Shown: piece after piece, positions 1 to 12,228 of the stretch | Layout of the letters: every line of letters starts with the position of its first letter | Numbering within the stretch: the first letter of the stretch is position 1 | DNA from: Alistipes sp. | Lineage (GTDB): Bacteria; Bacteroidota; Bacteroidia; Bacteroidales; Rikenellaceae | Reading direction: 5' to 3' | Length of the DNA: 60,073 nucleotides | Assembly (NCBI GenBank): GCA_017502025.1 | Contig: JAFVVS010000151.1 | Location: forward strand, 1 to 60,073 | Made by a program: the position numbers and the translations under genes | Notes under the pieces: generated by a model | Databases searched by the model: none | The model's input: only the letters and a program-made list of their open reading frames with translations | Told to the model about the DNA's origin: nothing

Positions 1-3171
<3,171 letters not shown>

Positions 3172-3174
3172 GGT

Positions 3175-3277
3175 TAATTGACAATTGATAATTGAAAATT
3201 GATAATTAAAGGTATTTTATTGATAATTGATTTATAGAAACAAAAATTGTCCATTGTCCATTGTCAATTATCAATTA
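3175..3277. repeat. Inverted pair of heptamer arrays between pyrE and pyrB
   Basis: The left block (3175-3212) is AATTGAC/AATTGAT/AATTGAA/AATTGAT units with a strict 7-bp period, closed by AATTAAAGG at 3204-3212. The right block (3245-3277) is AATTGTC/CATTGTC units in the opposite sense. The two blocks can fold back on each other. On the minus strand the left block reads CCTTTAATT followed by TNTCAAT units and ends at the pyrB start codon. Confidence 0.85.
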
Positions 3278-3278
3278 G

Positions 3279-3317
3279 TGGATTAAATAAATTGGCAATA
3301 CCAATTTATTTAATCCA
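3279..3317. terminator. Perfect 17-bp inverted repeat overlapping the pyrE stop
   Basis: TGGATTAAATAAATTGG (3279-3295), loop CAATA, then its exact reverse complement (3301-3317). The right arm encodes the last codons of pyrE (Trp-Ile-Lys-stop), so the left arm is an inverted duplicate of the gene's 3' end. It is AT-rich with no clean T-tract. RNA processing or 3' protection of the upstream message is as likely as termination. Confidence 0.6.
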
Positions 3318-3935
3318 ACTCTCGTCGCTTGGGTTGTTGCGGAATGCGAGAATACGCTCCTTCCACTCTGGTGCGATGTAGCCCTCCTCTGCTGCAACAT
3401 CTACCAAAGCGTCGAGGTTCGACAACGAGTAATTTACGGTATTTGCAGCCTCGATACGCTCTACGCCACGCTTCATACCATAGGTAAAGATGCTTACGAT
3501 ACCCAAAACATCGGCACCGGCCTCACGCAAAGCATCCACAACCTCGATACACGAGCCACCGGTTGAGATCAAGTCCTCGACAACGACAACCTTCTGTCCT
3601 GCCTCCAACTTACCCTCGATGCGGTTTGTACGGCCGTGATCCTTTGCGCCGCTACGAACATATCCCATTGGCAAATCCAAGATTGTAGCCACGATTGCTG
3701 CGTGAGCGATACCTGCGGTCGATGTACCCATCAACACCTCGCACTCAGGGAAGTGCTTCTTTACCAACTCTGCCAAGCCTGCCTCTACCTGCTCACGAAC
3801 TCGTGGTGCGGTCAAAATAAGGCGGTTATCGCAATATATCGGGCTCTTAATGCCGCTTGCCCAAGTAAATGGCTGCTCCGGGCGCAAAAATACAGCGTTG
3901 ATCGAAAGTAACTCTTTTGCAATTTTCTTCTCCAT
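3306..3935 (-). CDS. pyrE: Orotate phosphoribosyltransferase
   Basis: PyrE transfers the phosphoribosyl group of PRPP to orotate, giving OMP. The PRPP-binding loop is clear as [14 protein letters not shown] followed by a Rossmann-like helix, and the catalytic loop region has [10 protein letters not shown] place the start at 3935 ([10 protein letters not shown]), giving 209 residues, the usual family size. A longer in-frame start at 3986 would only add translated heptamer repeat ([10 protein letters not shown]), which is not plausible protein. The gene sits between pyrF (90 bp upstream, gap filled by a repeat array) and pyrB (134 bp downstream). Its last codons form one arm of a perfect hairpin. 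Confidence 0.95.
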   Translation of the reverse strand: MEKKIAKELLSINAVFLRPEQPFTWASGIKSPIYCDNRLILTAPRVREQVEAGLAELVKKHFPECEVLMGTSTAGIAHAAIVATILDLPMGYVRSGAKDHGRTNRIEGKLEAGQKVVVVEDLISTGGSCIEVVDALREAGADVLGIVSIFTYGMKRGVERIEAANTVNYSLSNLDALVDVAAEEGYIAPEWKERILAFRNNPSDESWIK

Positions 3936-3956
3936 AGTAGTAGTTCTTTGTTTTTT

Positions 3957-4026
3957 AATTGACAATTGATAATTGACAATTGACAATTAAAGGTATTTAT
4001 TATTTAATTTTGCATTCTGCATTTTT
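3957..4026. repeat. Heptamer array in the pyrF-pyrE gap
   Basis: 3957-3993 holds AATTGAC/AATTGAT units of exactly 7 bp, capped by AATTAAAGG at 3985-3993. 4006-4026 holds a second heptamer block, ATTTTGC/ATTCTGC. On the minus strand this is the headed form (CCTTTAATT plus TNTCAAT units) and it ends about 20 nt before the pyrE start. Confidence 0.85.
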
Positions 4027-4727
4027 TACTCTCCAAGGAACTCCTTGCAGCAACGCTCGTATGCCTCGACAGGGTTCTCGGCTGCGGTGATAGGGCGACC
4101 TACAACGATGTAGTCCGAGCCAATCTCACGAGCCTGTGCAGGGGTCATAATGCGCACCTGATCATCCTTCGAACTGTCGGCAAAGCGCACACCAGGGGTG
4201 ATTGTGAAGAACTCCTTACCGCAGTGCTCCTTTACGAGTGATGCTTCGAGTGGCGAGCAAACTACACCATCCAAGCCTGCTTCCTTTGCATTCTCGGCAT
4301 ACTTTGCGATGCAGTCGTTGATGGTTGCATCGATAAGCAACTCCTTCTGCATACGCTCCTGGCTGGTCGAGGTGAGCTGAGTTACAGCAATCAACAACGG
4401 GCGAGTGCCATCCTCACGAGTCAAACCCTCCAACGCACCACGCATCATATCGATAGTTCCCGCAGCGTGAACATTGCACATATCAACATCGAGGCGTGAA
4501 AGTACGCTCATCGCCTTGCGAACGGTGTTCGGAATGTCGTGCAACTTCAAATCGAGGAAAATCTTGTGTCCTCTCTCCTTAATCTCACGAACAATTGCAG
4601 GTCCCTCGGCATAGAACAACTCCATACCAATCTTTACGAATGGTTTGCGACCTGTAAACTTATCCAAAAACGAAAGTGTCTGCTCCTTGCTGCTAAAATC
4701 GCACGCAATAATCACATCTTTTGCCAT
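4026..4727 (-). CDS. pyrF: Orotidine 5'-phosphate decarboxylase
   Basis: PyrF decarboxylates OMP to UMP, the last step of the pathway. It is the short type-1 TIM-barrel form (233 residues). The catalytic tetrad motif is visible as FLDLKLHDIPNTV (DxKxxDI), the phosphate-binding loop as ITPGVRF, and the C-terminal glycine-arginine segment as SDYIVVGRPIT. It begins 13 bp after the pyrD stop, consistent with one transcript. No anomalies were seen. Confidence 0.96.
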   Translation of the reverse strand: MAKDVIIACDFSSKEQTLSFLDKFTGRKPFVKIGMELFYAEGPAIVREIKERGHKIFLDLKLHDIPNTVRKAMSVLSRLDVDMCNVHAAGTIDMMRGALEGLTREDGTRPLLIAVTQLTSTSQERMQKELLIDATINDCIAKYAENAKEAGLDGVVCSPLEASLVKEHCGKEFFTITPGVRFADSSKDDQVRIMTPAQAREIGSDYIVVGRPITAAENPVEAYERCCKEFLGE

Positions 4728-4740
4728 AACTTATTATCTT

Positions 4741-5655
4741 TTACTCTATTATTCCAATTATATCTGTTAATTTTTCGATGCCGAGGCGTTCCATCACGAA
4801 TGGCAACTCCTCGATAATCTCCTTGCAAGCGTATGGGTTACGCAAGTTCTCTGCGCCCACCTGAACGCCCGTAGCACCTGCCATCATCATCTCGATGACA
4901 TCCTTTGCCGTAGCCACGCCACCGCAACCGATTACAGGAATCTTTACGGCGTGAGCCACCTGATAGACCATTCTCACCGCAATTGGGAATATCGCTGCAC
5001 CCGAAAAACCGCCCATCTTATTGGCAATTACAGGCTTACGGCGAGCAATGTCGATACGCATACCGAGCATTGTGTTGATAAGTGTAATACCGTCAGCACC
5101 AGCCTCTTCGCACGCCTTTGCAATCGCTACAATATCGGTTACATTTGGCGAGAGTTTGATAAATACAGGCTTCGTAGTAACCGCCTTTACCGCCTTTGTT
5201 ACAGCAGCAGCGGACTCGGGCGATGTACCGAATGCCATACCTCCGTTATGCACATTCGGACACGAGATATTCACCTCTAAGATTGCCACCTGCTCCTCCT
5301 TGTCCAACTTCGAGCAACACTCCACATACTCCTCAATCGAGAAACCGCTAATGTTGGCGATAATCGGCTTGCGGAAGATTTTGCGCAATGCCGGCAATTC
5401 GTGTGCAATAACTGCATCTACACCAGGGTTTTGCAAGCCTACCGAGTTGATAAGTCCGCTTGGGCACTCGGCAATACGAGGTGTAGGATTGCCGAAACGA
5501 GCATCACGAGTAGTACCCTTGAACGAAATCGAGCCGAGAATATTTATGTCGTAAATCTCTGCCATCTCCTTGCCGAAACCAAATGTTCCGCTGGCAGGAA
5601 TTACGGGGTTGTCGAGTGCAACACCGCACAACTCTACCGAAAGATCTCTTACCAT
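4741..5655 (-). CDS. pyrD: Dihydroorotate dehydrogenase, class 1B catalytic subunit
   Basis: PyrD oxidises dihydroorotate to orotate with FMN. The 304-residue length, the catalytic cysteine in EVNISCPNVHNGG, the lysine in PVFIKLSPN and the FMN phosphate loops (IPVIGCGGV, GVQVGAE) are typical of class 1B, which needs the PyrK partner to pass electrons to NAD+. pyrK is directly upstream and the two genes overlap by 7 nt (ATGGTAA), so equal synthesis of the two subunits is expected. It is cytosolic. Confidence 0.96.
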   Translation of the reverse strand: MVRDLSVELCGVALDNPVIPASGTFGFGKEMAEIYDINILGSISFKGTTRDARFGNPTPRIAECPSGLINSVGLQNPGVDAVIAHELPALRKIFRKPIIANISGFSIEEYVECCSKLDKEEQVAILEVNISCPNVHNGGMAFGTSPESAAAVTKAVKAVTTKPVFIKLSPNVTDIVAIAKACEEAGADGITLINTMLGMRIDIARRKPVIANKMGGFSGAAIFPIAVRMVYQVAHAVKIPVIGCGGVATAKDVIEMMMAGATGVQVGAENLRNPYACKEIIEELPFVMERLGIEKLTDIIGIIE

Positions 5656-6386
5656 ATAACCTCCTCCTTCTTAAATACGGGACCGTCCTTGCAGACACGC
5701 TTTGCCCCATTTGCCGTCATAATCGAGCAACCCATGCAGATACCGAAACCGCAACCCATACGCTCTTCGAGCGACACCTCGCCCGAAGTTGTGGTTGCCA
5801 AGCACAACGCCTTCAACATCGGCAGTGGTCCGCACGAGTAGAAGTAGTCGTACTCTACCCCGCTTTCACGAATTGCGTCGGTCACAAAGCCCTTTACGCC
5901 TACCGAGCCATCGGCCGTAGCGATGATTACCTTTGCGCCCAAAGCCTCGAACTCCTCGGCATAGAATACCTCCGACTCGGTGTTGAAGCCAAGCACTACG
6001 GTTACCTCTCTGCCTCGTGCAATCAAGTCGCGAGTAAGGCGATACAACGGCGGAACGCCTACTCCACCACCTACGAGCAGTGGCTTTTGGCACTCGTAAT
6101 CGACATCGAAGCCATTTCCGCAACCTGTCAATACATCGAGCTCGGTACCCTCTGCCATTTGCGACATCAAATCGGTGCCTTTGCCCACTACCTTATATAT
6201 AATGGTCAGCTCGCCCTCGTCGTAGTTGCAGACCGAGATTGGTCGGCGAAGATACAATCCGTCGAGTGCAATCTCCACGAATTGTCCTGCACGAGTTACG
6301 CCCGACACATCACCTGCGAGATGCATCTCGTAGATGAGAGGTGTCAGCGCCTCGTTCTTAGTTACTGTTAAGAGTACTCTTTGCAT
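5649..6386 (-). CDS. pyrK: Dihydroorotate dehydrogenase electron-transfer subunit
   Basis: PyrK carries FAD and a [2Fe-2S] cluster and hands electrons from PyrD's FMN to NAD+. The FAD-binding segment LRRPISVCNY and the nucleotide-binding LVGGGVGVPPLYRL are present. The cluster cysteines are in MGCGFGICMGCS plus a downstream C in RVCKDGP (Cx4Cx2CxnC). At 245 residues it has normal size. It overlaps pyrD by 7 nt and starts 9 nt after the carB stop. Confidence 0.95.
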   Translation of the reverse strand: MQRVLLTVTKNEALTPLIYEMHLAGDVSGVTRAGQFVEIALDGLYLRRPISVCNYDEGELTIIYKVVGKGTDLMSQMAEGTELDVLTGCGNGFDVDYECQKPLLVGGGVGVPPLYRLTRDLIARGREVTVVLGFNTESEVFYAEEFEALGAKVIIATADGSVGVKGFVTDAIRESGVEYDYFYSCGPLPMLKALCLATTTSGEVSLEERMGCGFGICMGCSIMTANGAKRVCKDGPVFKKEEVIW

Positions 6387-6395
6387 CTCTCTGCA

Positions 6396-9300
6396 CTATT
6401 TTTTATACTCAGCATCAATAGTTGATACTCCGAGAGTTATCTCCTCCAATACATCGAGCAATGCACTCACTGTTTCGAGTGCAGTGATAATCGACACATT
6501 GTTCTCTACCGCAGCGTTACGAATCTCGTAACCATCGAGACGAGTATTGTGCTGATTTACATCAATTGTGTTGATTACATAGCTTACATGACCCTTCGAC
6601 AACGACTTCACGATATCGTCGCTACCCTCCGAGATCTTGCGCAACAAGCGTGTACGCAAGCCGTGCTCACGAAGGAATGCTGCGGTGCCCGAAGTCGCCT
6701 CCAAATTGAAGCCGAGGTTGTAGAAACGACGAATAAGTGGCAATGCCGCCTCCTTATCCTTGTCGGCAATGGTCAAGAATACGGTACCATAATTTACTAC
6801 GGTCATACCCGAAGCCTGCAACGACTTATACAACGCACGAGTAAGCGACTTGTCGTATCCGATAGCCTCACCTGTTGATTTCATCTCAGGCGAGAGGTAA
6901 GAATCTACACCCTTAATCTTTGCAAGCGAGAATGCAGGAGTCTTAACGAAGTGACGCTTTGGCTCCTCGCCATATACGCTGGTGATACCCTGCGATGGCA
7001 ACGACTCGCCGAGCATTACTCGGGTTGCAATCTTCGCCATAGGTACATTTGTCGATTTCGAGAGGAATGGCACGGTACGCGACGAACGAGGGTTTACCTC
7101 AATTACATAGACCTTATCCTCCGAATCTACGATAAACTGAATATTGTAAAGACCTACAATACCGATAGCACGACCAAGACGAATTGTGTAGTCAATCATC
7201 TGCTCCTTCACCTTAGCACTGAGCGAGAACGAAGGATAGACACTGATAGAGTCGCCCGAGTGAACACCGGTATGCTCCACATGCTCCATAATACCAGGGA
7301 TAAAGACATTGCCCTCGGCATCGCAAATTGCATCGACCTCAGCCTCCTTACCCATAATATACTTATCAACCAATACAGGCGAATCCTCGGTCACCTCTAC
7401 TGCATTGTGCAAGTAGTGGCGCAGAGCCTGCTCGTTACCTACAATCTGCATTGCACGACCACCCAACACAAAGCTTGGGCGTACCAATACAGGGTAACCG
7501 ATCTCGGTAGCAGCGGCCACACCCTCCTCGATATCGGTAACAGCCTTAGCCTTTGGCTGTGGAATACCGACCTTGCGCATAATCGCCTCGAAGAGCTTTC
7601 TATCCTCGGCATTGTCGATAGCCTCGATGCCTGTACCTACAACCTTAACACCCATCTTTGCGAGTGGCTTTGCAAGGTTGATAGCGGTCTGACCACCAAG
7701 GGTTACGATAACTCCGTCTGGTTTCTCCATACGGATAATATTCATCACATTCTCCACTGTGAGTGGCTCGAAGTACAACTTATCCGAAATTGTAAAGTCG
7801 GTCGAAACGGTCTCCGGGTTATTGTTGATGATGATAGCCTCGTATCCCGCCTCACGGATAGTCCAAATCGAATGTACGGTTGTGTAGTCGAACTCTACGC
7901 CCTGACCGATACGGATAGGGCCCGAACCGAGCACCACAATCTTCTTGCGGTTGCTAACGATTGACTCGTTCTCCTCCTCGTAGGTTGAGTAGAAATAAGG
8001 TACATAGCCCGAATACTCGCCTGCGCAAGTATCAATTGTCTTATATACAGGCTTAATACCCAACTCCTGACGCAACTCGAAGACCTCTGACTCGGTCATA
8101 CCCCACAACTGTCCGATAAACTTATCGCCAAAGCCGATGCGCTTTGCTTCGAGGAGCACTGCTCGGTCGCCCTTGTGAGCCTTAACCTCACGCTCGAAAT
8201 TCACGATATTGTCCATCTTCTTCAAGAAGAACATATCAATCTTGGTGCGGTCGTAGATAAGCGAACGATCCACGCCACGACGCAACAACTCTGCGATAGC
8301 GTAGATGCGGTCGTCGGTCGAACGAGTGATGTAGTGCAAGATGTCGGCAGTAGCCATATCGTCGAACTTCTTGTGGTAGATGTGGCAAACGCCTGTTTCG
8401 AGCGAACGGACAGCCTTCAACAAACTCTCCTCGATAGTACGACCAATGCTCATAACCTCTCCGGTAGCCTTCATCTGAGTACCGAGCTCGTTCGAAGCCT
8501 CGCTAAACTTATCGAATGGGAATCGAGCAACCTTGGTTACGATGTAGTCCAATGCAGGCTCCGAGCAAGCAGGACCATTCGAGAGCATAATCTCGTCGAG
8601 TGTCATACCCACAGCCACCTTCGCAGTAACTCGTGCGATAGGGAAACCGCTCGCCTTCGATGCCAAAGCCGAAGAGCGTGAAACTCGTGGATTAACCTCG
8701 ATAATATAGTAGTTGAACGAGAGTGGGTCGAGTGCAAACTGCACATTGCAACCACCCTCAATCTTCAATGCACGTATAATCTTCAATGCGCTGGTACGGA
8801 GCATCTGAGCCTCCTTGTCGGTCAAGGTCTGGCACGGCGCAACTACGATAGAGTCACCTGTATGGACACCCACAGGGTCAACATTCTCCATAAAAGTAGA
8901 TGGTAATTGCGGTGTCGTTCTTGTCACGCATTACCTCGTACTCAATCTCCTTGTAGCCCTTGATACTCTTCTCTACCAGCACCTGATGTACAGGCGAGAG
9001 AGCCAAAGCGTTACGCATCAACTCACGCAACTCCTCCTCGTTATCGACAAAGCCACCACCCGTACCACCGAGTGTAAATGCTGGGCGGAGTACCAACGGA
9101 TAACCAATCTTCTTGGCAACCTCTACACCCTCCTCGATTGTATTTACAACCTCCGAAGGCAATACAGGCTCACCCAAGTCGATACAGAGCTGCTTGAACA
9201 ACTCTCTATCCTCTGCCTGCTCGATACTCTCGAACGAAGTTCCAAGAATCTCAACGCCGCACTCCTCCAATACGCCCTTCTTTGCGAGCTGAACGGCGAG

Positions 9301-9591
9301 GTTCAAACCTGTCTGACCTCCCAAGCCCGGAACGATTGCGTCTGGACGCTCGTAGCGAATAATCTTTGCGACATACTCCAACTTCAAAGGCTCCATATAT
9401 ACCTTATCGGCAATGAAAGTATCTGTCATAATGGTTGCAGGGTTCGAGTTCACCAAGATAACTTCGTAACCCTCCTCTTTCAATGCAAGACAAGCCTGTG
9501 TACCTGCATAGTCGAACTCGGCTGCCTGGCCAATAACGATTGGACCCGAGCCGATAACCATAACCTTCTTTATATCTGTTCTCTTAGGCAT
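6396..9591 (-). pseudogene. carB: Carbamoyl-phosphate synthase large subunit, frameshifted
   Basis: Two adjacent reading frames together make one CarB of about 1,070 residues. The first (8878-9591) holds the start of the carboxyphosphate ATP-grasp domain and stops after [16 protein letters not shown]. The second carries on in another frame from [16 protein letters not shown] (ATG of MENVDP at about 8889) through the second ATP-grasp half and the MGS-like allosteric domain to 6396. Normal CarB reads ...T-I-x-x-MEN.... Here seven bases (TACTTTT) replace the six expected between ATC and ATGGAG, so one base is extra, probably in the T4 run at 8891-8894. The break falls inside an ATP-grasp domain, so the parts should not work separately. 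A sequencing error, a recent mutation or recoding could explain it. The start overlaps carA by 8 nt. Confidence 0.85.
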
Positions 9592-10675
9592 TGTGATTCT
9601 CCTCCATCAATTTAATGAATTTATCGAAAAGATATGCGCTATCCTGCGCTCCCGGAGCCGACTCCGGATTGTACTGTACCGAGAATGTCTTCTCTGCAAC
9701 ACACTCGATACCCTCTACGGTGTTGTCAATTACACTGCGGTGGGTAACTACAAGAGGTGTATTCTTCAAAGAGTCCTCATCTACAAAGTTCAAAGAGCCC
9801 TGAGCCGTAATCTCGATTTTGCCGCTCTCCAAGTTGCGAACAGGATGACCTCCGCCACGGTGTACGCCCTCAATCTGCGAAACCTCTGCACCATAAGCCA
9901 GAGCGATAAGCTGATGACCAAGACCTGTACCGAAGATTGGCATCTTGCCACGCAAAGACTTAATCAACTCCACCACAACAGGCACATCTGCCGGTGCACC
10001 CGGACCATTCGATACGAGAACGCCGTGCGGATTGAACGAGAGAATCTCCTCTGCCGAGGTGTTGAACGGAACGATTACCACATTACAACCACGCTTGTTG
10101 AGCATACGCACCAAGTTCAACTTTGCTCCGCAATCGACCAAAACCACATCGAAGCGGTGGTTAGGTGTGCGAGAGTACCAACGCTTCTTGCAGCTTACAC
10201 GCTCCACAGCGTTGTGATCAGCAGGGGTTGCTGCGATAAGTGCCAAAGCCTCCTCCTTCGACATCTCTGCCGAAACTATTGCTGCACGGCAACTCTTCGA
10301 GTCACGGGTAATGCGGGTAAGCATTCGTGTATCCACGCCGCTAATACCCGGGATACTGCACTCCTCCATCAACTCCGAGATGGTCTTTGTGTAGCGGAAG
10401 TTGCTCGGAGTCTTGCACTCCTCACGAACTACCAAACCGCCAATCGAAAGGTTTCTTGCCTCGAAATCCTCGTCGGTAATACCATAGTTTCCGATTGTCG
10501 GATAGGTCATAACCACGATTTGATTTGTGCAAGCAGGATTTGACAGAATCTCCTGATAGCCGGCCATCGAGGTGTTGAACACGATCTCGCATACCGCATT
10601 TGTGTCGGCACCAAAACCGTAGCCCAAGAACTCTTGACCGCTCTCCAAAACTAATTTTTTGTCGGGTTGTTTCAT
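9584..10675 (-). CDS. carA: Carbamoyl-phosphate synthase small subunit with altered glutaminase triad
   Basis: CarA normally hydrolyses glutamine and channels ammonia to CarB. The N-terminal CPSase_sm_chain fold and the C-terminal class-I amidotransferase fold are full length (363 residues). The nucleophile elbow, normally GICLGHQ, reads GTGLGHQ, so the catalytic Cys is Gly251. The catalytic His, normally in HPE, reads NPE: Asn336 with Glu338 retained. The stretch usually AQNHGF is AQGSLNF. I checked both sites in the nucleotide sequence and they are not frameshift artefacts. Loss of Cys and His predicts no glutaminase activity, so a structural role with an ammonia-fed CarB is possible, as in vertebrate CPS I. 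The gene lies 21 nt after pyrC. Confidence 0.93.
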   Translation of the reverse strand: MKQPDKKLVLESGQEFLGYGFGADTNAVCEIVFNTSMAGYQEILSNPACTNQIVVMTYPTIGNYGITDEDFEARNLSIGGLVVREECKTPSNFRYTKTISELMEECSIPGISGVDTRMLTRITRDSKSCRAAIVSAEMSKEEALALIAATPADHNAVERVSCKKRWYSRTPNHRFDVVLVDCGAKLNLVRMLNKRGCNVVIVPFNTSAEEILSFNPHGVLVSNGPGAPADVPVVVELIKSLRGKMPIFGTGLGHQLIALAYGAEVSQIEGVHRGGGHPVRNLESGKIEITAQGSLNFVDEDSLKNTPLVVTHRSVIDNTVEGIECVAEKTFSVQYNPESAPGAQDSAYLFDKFIKLMEENHNA

Positions 10676-10696
10676 CTTGTCTATTATTTTATTTTG

Positions 10697-11974
10697 TTAT
10701 TTGTTTTCGTTCCAAACTTTCTCGCCACCGAAGAGTGTCAGCATACAGCGACCGTATACCTCCTCACCCTCGAATGGTGTAGCCTTACCCATCGATAAAA
10801 ACTCATTCGTATCTATCGTATAAGGCTTTGTAATATCAAACACTGCAATGTCGGCTCTCTCGCCCACTCTCATCGCTCCGCCCAAGCGGAATATGCGACG
10901 AGGGTTCTCGGACATCAGCGCAATCAACTTCTCGATTGTAATCACGCCCTTGCGCACAAGGTGTGTGTAGCATATCGCAAACGAGGTCTCGATACCCACA
11001 ATACCCATCATCGAGCCCTTCAAGCCACGCGATTTCTCCTCGGCGGTGTGTGGTGCGTGGTCGGTAGCAATAACCTCGATAGTACCATCCTTGATACCCT
11101 CGATAAGTGCTACTCTATCCTCTGCTGCTCGCAACGGAGGATTCATCTTAAAGCGGCCCTCCTCTTTGAGGTCGGCATCGCACAAAACAAGGTAGTGCGG
11201 AGCAGTCTCGCACGATATATGGTCGCAGTTCTGCTTCGCCTCACGAATAATCTCAACGCTCTCTTTTGCCGAGATATGGCAGACATGGTAGCGACAATTC
11301 TCCTCCTCTGCCAACTTCACATCTCGCTTGATTGGTCCCCACTCGCTCTCCGAGCAGATACCCTTATGACCGTGAGTGCGGGCATATTCGCCATCGTGGA
11401 TATATCCTGCGTGGAGCAACGAGTCATCCTCGCAGTGAGCAGCGATAACGCCATCGACTGCCGAAATTCGTTGCATAGCCTTGCGCATCAGTTCCTCGGT
11501 CTGAATGCCGTTGCCGTCGTCCGAATATCCGACCGACAATGGGCGCAAAGCCTCGATATCGGCAAGCTCTCGCCTTTCACGACCCTTCGAGATTGTCGCA
11601 AACGGCAGCACCTCAATTACGGCTTGCTCGTCGATAAGCGCTTGCTCCACAGCGATAGTGTCAGGCGCATCGGGTGCGGGCAAAAGGTTTGGCATAGAGC
11701 AAACGGTTGTCACTCCGCCACGAGCCGCAGCACGAGTTCCCGTAGTGATTGTCTCCTTCGCCGAATAGCCCGGCTCACGCAAATGCACATGCACATCCGC
11801 CAAGCCATAGGTTACGATGCACCCCTCAGCGTCAAACACTTCGGTCTGCTCATCAGCGGTCAGCGACTCCCCTATTGCCGCAATCTTTCCATCGGCAACA
11901 AGGATGTCCGCCTTACGGCTTTCGCCCTCGGCAACCACAATACCATCCTTTATTAGCAACATTTTTTTGCTCAT
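10697..11974 (-). CDS. pyrC: Dihydroorotase, class I
   Basis: PyrC cyclises carbamoyl-aspartate to dihydroorotate. It is a 425-residue amidohydrolase with the metal-binding HVHLREPGY near residue 60, the SMPN segment, and the catalytic Asp in ATDHAPHT. It is the first enzyme gene of the operon, preceded by a leader ORF and a hairpin that is only about 20 nt before the ATG. The carA start follows after 21 nt. Confidence 0.96.
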   Translation of the reverse strand: MSKKMLLIKDGIVVAEGESRKADILVADGKIAAIGESLTADEQTEVFDAEGCIVTYGLADVHVHLREPGYSAKETITTGTRAAARGGVTTVCSMPNLLPAPDAPDTIAVEQALIDEQAVIEVLPFATISKGRERRELADIEALRPLSVGYSDDGNGIQTEELMRKAMQRISAVDGVIAAHCEDDSLLHAGYIHDGEYARTHGHKGICSESEWGPIKRDVKLAEEENCRYHVCHISAKESVEIIREAKQNCDHISCETAPHYLVLCDADLKEEGRFKMNPPLRAAEDRVALIEGIKDGTIEVIATDHAPHTAEEKSRGLKGSMMGIVGIETSFAICYTHLVRKGVITIEKLIALMSENPRRIFRLGGAMRVGERADIAVFDITKPYTIDTNEFLSMGKATPFEGEEVYGRCMLTLFGGEKVWNENK

Positions 11975-11990
11975 TGCAACCCCTTATATA

Positions 11991-12016
11991 CAAAATAGGC
12001 GACCAAACAGGTCGCC
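11991..12016 (-). terminator. Intrinsic terminator/attenuator ahead of pyrC
   Basis: On the minus strand the hairpin GGCGACC-TGTTT-GGTCGCC (11998-12016; 7 perfect G/C-rich pairs) is followed by TATTTTGTATAT. It lies between the stop of the leader ORF, nine nt upstream, and the pyrC start. A ribosome that has reached the leader stop would cover part of the 5' arm, which gives a direct way to couple translation to read-through. Confidence 0.7.
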
Positions 12017-12024
12017 CAAAACAG

Positions 12025-12153
12025 TTAATGTGTCAAAACAGTGATAGAATAGTAATAGCGGCAATTTGACGACAACGGCTGCGGGGCGGTTTGTGCGCTC
12101 TCGTAGCCCTCTGTCGGGCAAGACTTAATATTAAGCAAAGCCATTCGCTTCAT
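12025..12153 (-). CDS. Predicted pyr operon leader peptide, 42 aa
   Basis: The open frame runs from ATG at 12153, about 20 nt after the promoter's -7 element, to TAA at 12025-12027. The peptide begins MKRMALLNIKSCPTEGYESA and ends NCRYYYSITVLTH. It has no transmembrane segment and no recognised domain. The message becomes U-rich over its last codons (UAUUACUAUUCUAUCACUGU), just before the attenuator hairpin, as in the enterobacterial pyrL leader, where RNA polymerase pausing senses UTP. There is no run of one amino acid that would suggest amino-acid attenuation apart from three Tyr codons. Translation of this frame is inferred. Confidence 0.6.
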   Translation of the reverse strand: MKRMALLNIKSCPTEGYESAQTAPQPLSSNCRYYYSITVLTH

Positions 12154-12173
12154 TACCCTATCGTTTATTTAAT

Positions 12174-12205
12174 GCAAAAATAGTATTTTTATTCCAATTT
12201 ACAAA
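12174..12205 (-). promoter_or_regulatory. Promoter of the pyr operon
   Basis: On the minus strand TTTG (12202-12205), a 19-nt spacer and TATTTTTG (12175-12182) match the Bacteroidetes consensus TTTG-N19/20-TAnnTTTG. Transcription should start near 12168, 15 nt before the leader ATG. It lies only 24 nt beyond the purT stop, with no terminator between, so some read-through from purA-purT is possible. Confidence 0.75.
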
Positions 12206-12228
12206 GTAAATTATCAAAAAACTTCGCT

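Noticed and set aside
3936..3986. Longer N-terminus of PyrE
   Set aside because: The added residues are translated heptamer repeat; the internal ATG gives the normal family length.
8885..8900. Programmed frameshifting in carB
   Set aside because: No slippery heptamer, no adjacent stop at the shift point and no clear downstream stimulator; only a T4 run.
6396..9591. carB as a naturally split two-gene enzyme, as in some archaea
   Set aside because: Natural splits separate the two synthetase halves; here the break is at about residue 230, inside an ATP-grasp domain.
11998..12016. Pyr attenuator hairpin as a mobile repeat because the same stem occurs at 55069-55086
   Set aside because: Only the 7-bp stem is shared and the loops and flanks differ; two similar G/C hairpins can arise independently.
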